The notes beneath the pieces are model-generated. The model saw only the letters and a list, made by a program, of their open reading frames with translations. It ran no database searches and had not been told where the DNA came from. Both the position numbers and the translations under genes were made by a program. A stretch of DNA of 64,000 nucleotides from an uncultured Streptococcus sp. (GTDB lineage Bacteria; Bacillota; Bacilli; Lactobacillales; Streptococcaceae), in the NCBI RefSeq assembly GCF_905372115.1, contig NZ_CAJPNR010000006.1, positions 12,630-76,629 of the forward strand, in the 5' to 3' direction. Of the stretch, positions 59,940 to 64,000 are shown piece by piece (within the stretch, counting starts at the first letter, position 1; every line of letters begins with the position of its first letter).

Positions 59940-60530
59940 TTACTGCCAATAAGATGGACGATTTTTTTCATATTCTGCAATCAAATCCTCGTACTGCAGC
60001 GTAATGCCGATGTCATCTAGACCGTTGAGGAGCTTGTGCTTCCATTCACCATCAATGTCAAAGGAGAATTCTCCCACCGGTGAAAAAATCTTCTGCTGCT
60101 CCAAATCCACCGTCACTTCATCCGTTGGCTTCAGATTAGCCAAGTCTTGCCGCACTTCAAGAGGCTGGACGATAGGCAGCATACCGTTATTAAGCTCGTT
60201 ATTGTAGTGAATATCCCCGAAAGAACCGGCAATGACTACCTTGAAGCCATAGTCAGCCAAGGCCCAGGCAGCGTGCTCGCGAGAGGAACCCGCACCGAAA
60301 TTGTCCCCTGTAATCAGAATAGTCGCCTTGCGGTACTCCGGTCTATTAAAGACGAAATCAGGATCTTCGGTGTACTGATTGTCCAGATAGCGCCATGCGT
60401 ACATGAGGTACTTGCCAAAACCTTTTTTATCAATCAACTTGAGAAACTGCTTGGGTAAAATTTGGTCCGTATCAATATTATCGTTCATTAGAGGAACCGT
60501 CGTCCCCGTGTAGATTGTAAATTTTTCCAT
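59940..60530 (-). CDS. leuD: 3-isopropylmalate dehydratase small subunit
   Basis: Small subunit of the aconitase-like isomerase that converts 2- to 3-isopropylmalate in leucine synthesis. The 196-residue protein has the swivel-domain motifs 'NIDTDQILPKQFLK' (about 17) and 'GDNFGAGSSREHAAWAL' (about 75), which form part of the active site with LeuC. Last gene of the leu operon, nine bases after leuC. Confidence 0.96.
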   Translation of the reverse strand: MEKFTIYTGTTVPLMNDNIDTDQILPKQFLKLIDKKGFGKYLMYAWRYLDNQYTEDPDFVFNRPEYRKATILITGDNFGAGSSREHAAWALADYGFKVVIAGSFGDIHYNNELNNGMLPIVQPLEVRQDLANLKPTDEVTVDLEQQKIFSPVGEFSFDIDGEWKHKLLNGLDDIGITLQYEDLIAEYEKNRPSYWQ

Positions 60531-60539
60531 AAAACTTCC

Positions 60540-61922
60540 TTACTGGACCTCCGGTAGCTGGCGTACGTCTACGAAGTGCCCGGCAATAGCTGCCGCTGCG
60601 GCCATAGCTGGACTGCAAAGATGGGTCTTAGCGCCAAATCCCTGACGATCCTCAAAGTTCCGATTACTAGTAGAGGCACAGTGAACTCCGTCTGGTACCT
60701 TGTCTGGATTCATTCCCAGGCACATGGAACATCCTGGATCGCGCCACTCAAAGCCCGCATCCATGAAAATTTTATCCAGTCCCATCTTTTCAGCAGCCCG
60801 CTTGACCGGACGAGAGCCTGGTACGACGATAGCTGTCAGATTGGGAGCGATATGCTTGCCAGCGACAAACTTAGCAGCCAGCTGCAAATCGCTGAGTCTG
60901 GCATTGGTACAGGAGCCGATAAAGATATAACCTAGGTCAATATCTTCTGCTTTCTTACCCGGGGAGAGGTCCATGTAATTGTAGGCCCGCTCGTCGTTCA
61001 TATCACGAATTTCTGGGAAAGCCGCGCCGAACTCTACTCCCATAGAAGGATTGGTCCCCCAAGTCACCATAGGTGCCAGCTCGGAGACATCAATCTCAAT
61101 GACCTTATCATAGACAGCATCAGGATCACTGACTAGAGTCTTCCAATCAGCTACTGCTGCCTCAAAGTCCTTGGGAGCACCCGGCCTTCCTTGAACGTAA
61201 TCATAGGTCTTCTGATCAGGATTCATAATGCCCATCTTGGAGCCAAACTCTATGGACATATTGCAGATAGTCATGCGCTCTTCCATGGTCAGATGCTCAA
61301 TCGCATCCCCAGCATACTCGACCACATGACCGACACCTGCAGCCACACCATATCGGGCAATCAGAGCGAGGATAAAGTCCTTGGCATAGACACCCTTAGG
61401 TGGCACTCCTGTAAATTTGACCAGCATTTTCTTTGGCTTGACCTGCCAAATGGTCTGCGTTGCAAAGACGTGCTCTACCTCTGAAGTACCGATTCCAAAA
61501 GCAATAGCTCCAAAAGCTCCGTGAGTGGCCGTGTGACTGTCACCGCAGACGATAAATTTTCCCGGCTGAGTCTTGCCCGTTTCGGGTCCAACCATATGAA
61601 CAATACCTTGCAACTCCGATCCATGAGCCGCATGCTCGATGCCAAAATCCTTGACATTCTCAGAAAGTTTATCAATCTGAGCCTTGGAAATCACATCCCG
61701 AATATCATAGATATTGACCGTAGGAACATTATGATCAAAGGTTCCAAAGGTCAAGTCCGGCCGTCTAACCTTGCGCCCTGCATCTCGAAGACCTTGAAAA
61801 GCCTGAGGGCTGGTTACTTCATGAATATAATGCTGATCCACATACATAAGCTGGGGCTGGCCTTCTTCACCAGTTATCAGATGCCTTTCCCACAGCTTAT
61901 CAAAAATCGATTTTCCAGCCAT
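60540..61922 (-). CDS. leuC: 3-isopropylmalate dehydratase large subunit
   Basis: Catalytic subunit of isopropylmalate isomerase. The 460-residue protein has the [4Fe-4S] ligands expected for LeuC: a Cys in 'IGSCTNARLSD' (about 339), and two in 'DPGCSMCLGMNPD' (about 399). It pairs with LeuD. It begins one base after the DUF1294 gene ends, so translation is probably coupled to it. Confidence 0.97.
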   Translation of the reverse strand: MAGKSIFDKLWERHLITGEEGQPQLMYVDQHYIHEVTSPQAFQGLRDAGRKVRRPDLTFGTFDHNVPTVNIYDIRDVISKAQIDKLSENVKDFGIEHAAHGSELQGIVHMVGPETGKTQPGKFIVCGDSHTATHGAFGAIAFGIGTSEVEHVFATQTIWQVKPKKMLVKFTGVPPKGVYAKDFILALIARYGVAAGVGHVVEYAGDAIEHLTMEERMTICNMSIEFGSKMGIMNPDQKTYDYVQGRPGAPKDFEAAVADWKTLVSDPDAVYDKVIEIDVSELAPMVTWGTNPSMGVEFGAAFPEIRDMNDERAYNYMDLSPGKKAEDIDLGYIFIGSCTNARLSDLQLAAKFVAGKHIAPNLTAIVVPGSRPVKRAAEKMGLDKIFMDAGFEWRDPGCSMCLGMNPDKVPDGVHCASTSNRNFEDRQGFGAKTHLCSPAMAAAAAIAGHFVDVRQLPEVQ

Positions 61923-61923
61923 A

Positions 61924-62190
61924 CTAGCTTCTCCATATGTAATACAAAATTCCGATTTCCACTATTATTCCGCAAATCCAAGCCAGCCAGAAATACCTTT
62001 TTCTGGTCTTGTGGTGAAAGAGTCGACCGCCTAATAAAGCGCCCAAACCTCCGGCTGCCAATGCTGACAAGAGCAAAGTTTTCTCTGGAATGCGATAGTG
62101 ATTTTTCTTAGCCTTTCGCTTATCCCAGCCATAAAGCAGGAAAACGATAAGGTTCCAAAGTAGGCAAATACCTGTTAATATCCATTTCAT
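61924..62190 (-). CDS. DUF1294 small membrane protein
   Basis: An 88-residue protein with about three hydrophobic segments and the DUF1294 motif: 'LLYGWDKRKAKK' (about 18), a short 'RIPEKTLLLSALAAGGLGALLGG' block and 'FHHKTRKRYFW'. Function unknown. It lies between leuB and leuC with ATG/TGA overlap to leuB and a one-base gap to leuC, so it is an integral part of the transcript. Its presence inside a leucine operon is odd and suggests either a hitchhiking gene or an uncharacterised link to membrane function. Confidence 0.85.
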   Translation of the reverse strand: MKWILTGICLLWNLIVFLLYGWDKRKAKKNHYRIPEKTLLLSALAAGGLGALLGGRLFHHKTRKRYFWLAWICGIIVEIGILYYIWRS

Positions 62191-63224
62191 AAATTATTAA
62201 TAATTGACTCCGTCATTTGAGTTGTTGTCGCCTGACCGCCAATATCTCGGGTTAAAATACCCTGAGTCAAAGTCATCTCAACCGCTGCTTCAATCGCCTC
62301 TGCAGCCTCAAGCTCTGCAAAACTATCCCGTAGCATCATTGCTACAGAAAGGATCATACTGATAGGATTGGAAATGCCTTTCCCTGCAATATCTGGAGCA
62401 GAACCATGGATAGGCTCGTAAAGACTTGGTCCAGCTGCCGAATGACTGGCTGAGGGCATAACTCCCAGCGTCCCTGACAAGACACTGGACTCGTCTGATA
62501 GAATATCCCCGAAGAGATTTTCTGTTACTACGACATCAAACTTAACAGGATTGGTAATCATGAGCATCGCAGCGCTGTCCACCAGTTGGTGCTCCAAGGT
62601 CACATCTGGATAATCCTTGGCCACCTCATCTGCTACTCTGCGCCAGAGTTTGGATGTCGCTAGTACATTTTGCTTGTCGATACTGGTCACGCGCTTTCTG
62701 CGACCACGCGCAATGTCAAAGGCCTTACGGACAATTCGCTCTACCTCTTCATAGCTGTAGTCGTTGATATCACGAGCAGATTTGTCCTTCAAAATATGCT
62801 CACCAAAGTAAATCCCACCAGTCAGCTCGCGCACGACCACGAAATCCACACCAGCAATTCGCTCTGCCTTCAAAGGCGACAAATGCTTAAGAGCATCGAA
62901 AATCTTAACTGGACGGATATTGGCATAGAGTTCAAGCTCCTTGCGTAGAGCGAGCAAGCCTTGCTCCGGACGAACCGGTGCATTATCATACTGGGGACTG
63001 CCGATAGCTGCTAGGAGAATAGCATCCGCCTCCTTGGCCGCTTCTAGAGTTGACTGAGGCAGAGGATGACCTTCCGCATCAATACCAGCACCCCCAAAAG
63101 CCTTCTCAGTAACATGATAAGTAAAACCGAACTTGTCCGCAACAGCAGCCAGCACTTGGAGACCGGCTTCCATGATTTCTGGGCCGATACCGTCTCCCGC
63201 CAGAGCTACAATTTCTTTTGTCAT
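62187..63224 (-). CDS. leuB: 3-isopropylmalate dehydrogenase
   Basis: Oxidises and decarboxylates 3-isopropylmalate with NAD+ to 2-oxoisocaproate. The 345-residue protein has the family pattern: 'LAGDGIGPEIM' at the N-terminus, the metal/substrate site in 'RELTGGIYFGEH' (about 140) and 'NLFGDILSDESSVLSG' (about 235), and 'PIHGSAPDIAGKGISNP' (about 270). Second leu gene in the operon, 12 bases after leuA. Confidence 0.97.
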   Translation of the reverse strand: MTKEIVALAGDGIGPEIMEAGLQVLAAVADKFGFTYHVTEKAFGGAGIDAEGHPLPQSTLEAAKEADAILLAAIGSPQYDNAPVRPEQGLLALRKELELYANIRPVKIFDALKHLSPLKAERIAGVDFVVVRELTGGIYFGEHILKDKSARDINDYSYEEVERIVRKAFDIARGRRKRVTSIDKQNVLATSKLWRRVADEVAKDYPDVTLEHQLVDSAAMLMITNPVKFDVVVTENLFGDILSDESSVLSGTLGVMPSASHSAAGPSLYEPIHGSAPDIAGKGISNPISMILSVAMMLRDSFAELEAAEAIEAAVEMTLTQGILTRDIGGQATTTQMTESIINNL

Positions 63225-63236
63225 AGTCGTTTCCTT

Positions 63237-64000
63237 CTAATTATTTGCAGGCAGATCGCGGTAAGATACCTGATGGCCGATTTCACCAGCATTTTCCTTT
63301 TGCACAAAGGTGTTGGCATGGATATAGGCAATGGCGCTGGCCTTAAGAACATCAAAGTCAATCCCAGAAGAGTTGAAAATCGTATCTGTATCCGTATTTT
63401 CAACAGCTACCAAGACACGAGCCTGAGAGTCAATACCGTCCGTTACCGCTTCGATATTATAAGACAAAAGCTGAACAGACTGGTTAAAGAATTGGTCAAT
63501 TGCATTAAAGATGGCTTCAACGCTTCCCTTGCCTTCTGCCACACAGTTAATTGTCTCACCATCGCCATTAACCAGCTGCACATCTGCTGTGATGGTATGG
63601 TCATCATTGGTCGTCAGCTGCAGATCATCAAAGTGGAAGCCTTCAGGATTTTCGACGGTCGTTCCGGCAATCAGAGCTCGAATATCAGCGTCTGTGACTT
63701 CATTTTTCTTATCAGCCAAGACCTTAAATTTAGCAAAGAGATCATTGATTTCAGATTCTGCAAAGTCCAGAGCCAATTCTTTGAGTTTTTCGACAAAGGC
63801 ATGGCGGCCAGACAGTTTACCAAGCGGCAGTGAATTGCTCTTGATTCCAACCAGCTCAGGTGTGATGATTTCATAGGTCAGTGGATTCTTAAGGACACCA
63901 TCCTGATGGATACCGGACTCATGAGAGAAGGCATTGCCACCAACGACCGCCTTGTTCTTAGGCACTGGAATACCTGAGAAGCGGGACACCAGCTCAGAAG
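63237..64000 (-). CDS. leuA: 2-isopropylmalate synthase, 5' end outside the window
   Basis: C-terminal part of LeuA, the first committed leucine enzyme. The visible 254 residues include 'AFSHESGIHQDG' (metal-binding HxH region), 'LGKLSGRHAF' and the C-terminal LeuA regulatory domain from about 110 to the stop ('QVSYRDLPANN'), where leucine binds to inhibit the enzyme. The gene continues past the edge of the window, so its start and any leader are not seen. Confidence 0.95.
   Translation of the reverse strand, partial: SELVSRFSGIPVPKNKAVVGGNAFSHESGIHQDGVLKNPLTYEIITPELVGIKSNSLPLGKLSGRHAFVEKLKELALDFAESEINDLFAKFKVLADKKNEVTDADIRALIAGTTVENPEGFHFDDLQLTTNDDHTITADVQLVNGDGETINCVAEGKGSVEAIFNAIDQFFNQSVQLLSYNIEAVTDGIDSQARVLVAVENTDTDTIFNSSGIDFDVLKASAIAYIHANTFVQKENAGEIGHQVSYRDLPANN

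Overview
The window looks like chromosome of a Gram-positive, low-GC viridans streptococcus, most likely of the sanguinis/gordonii/cristatus group. This rests on gene content: an msm (multiple sugar metabolism) locus next to galK-galT-galE, a fused choline/betaine permease-binding protein, a dnaX neighbourhood of streptococcal type, YSIRK-type export signals, sortase-anchored proteins and an M26 zinc metalloprotease. The species is an inference; no rRNA or marker gene is present. Most genes lie on the minus strand. No tRNA, rRNA, IS element, prophage or CRISPR array was seen.

Layout. 1-3.2 kb: 3' part of an XRE/S24 regulator, then a two-gene ABC exporter. 3.4-24.6 kb: a cell-surface block with an anchored X-prolyl dipeptidyl peptidase, a cytoplasmic alpha-amylase, a glycosyltransferase plus repeat-rich LPNTG protein pair, an M42 aminopeptidase, a membrane-protein gene split by an in-frame amber codon, an adhesin with isopeptide and SHIRT-like domains, and a 2586-residue M26 metalloprotease. 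24.8-33.8 kb: a tight seven-gene operon encoding a CarS-like CTP:lipid cytidylyltransferase, two PEP-synthase/rifampicin-phosphotransferase-like proteins, a phosphatidylserine synthase-like and a phosphatidylserine decarboxylase-like protein, a UbiA prenyltransferase and a GNAT-like acyltransferase. This is the most unusual part of the window. 34-49 kb: galE, galT, galK, then msmK, gtfA, msmG, msmF, msmE, aga and the divergent regulators msmR and a LacI/GalR-type gene, followed by birA. 49-64 kb: housekeeping and stress genes (dnaX, fRMsr-like protein, dipeptidase E, methyltransferase, GrpB), a secreted nuclease, a SatD/DUF3307 pair, a TfoX-like protein, a betaine/choline ABC system, a Sua5-like protein, and leuA(partial)-leuB-DUF1294-leuC-leuD.

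How the genes work together. The msm/gal block imports raffinose-type sugars (MsmEFG with ATPase MsmK), cleaves galactose from them (Aga), phosphorolyses the sucrose released (GtfA) and feeds galactose into the Leloir pathway (GalKTE). Near-consensus CcpA (cre) sites and an 18-bp palindrome upstream of galK suggest glucose repression plus specific control. The lipid operon contains the enzyme families that in archaea turn a prenylated glycerophosphate into archaetidylethanolamine (UbiA, CarS, serine transferase, decarboxylase). Streptococci are generally considered to lack aminophospholipids made this way, so the operon may direct an undescribed lipid. That last step is inference.
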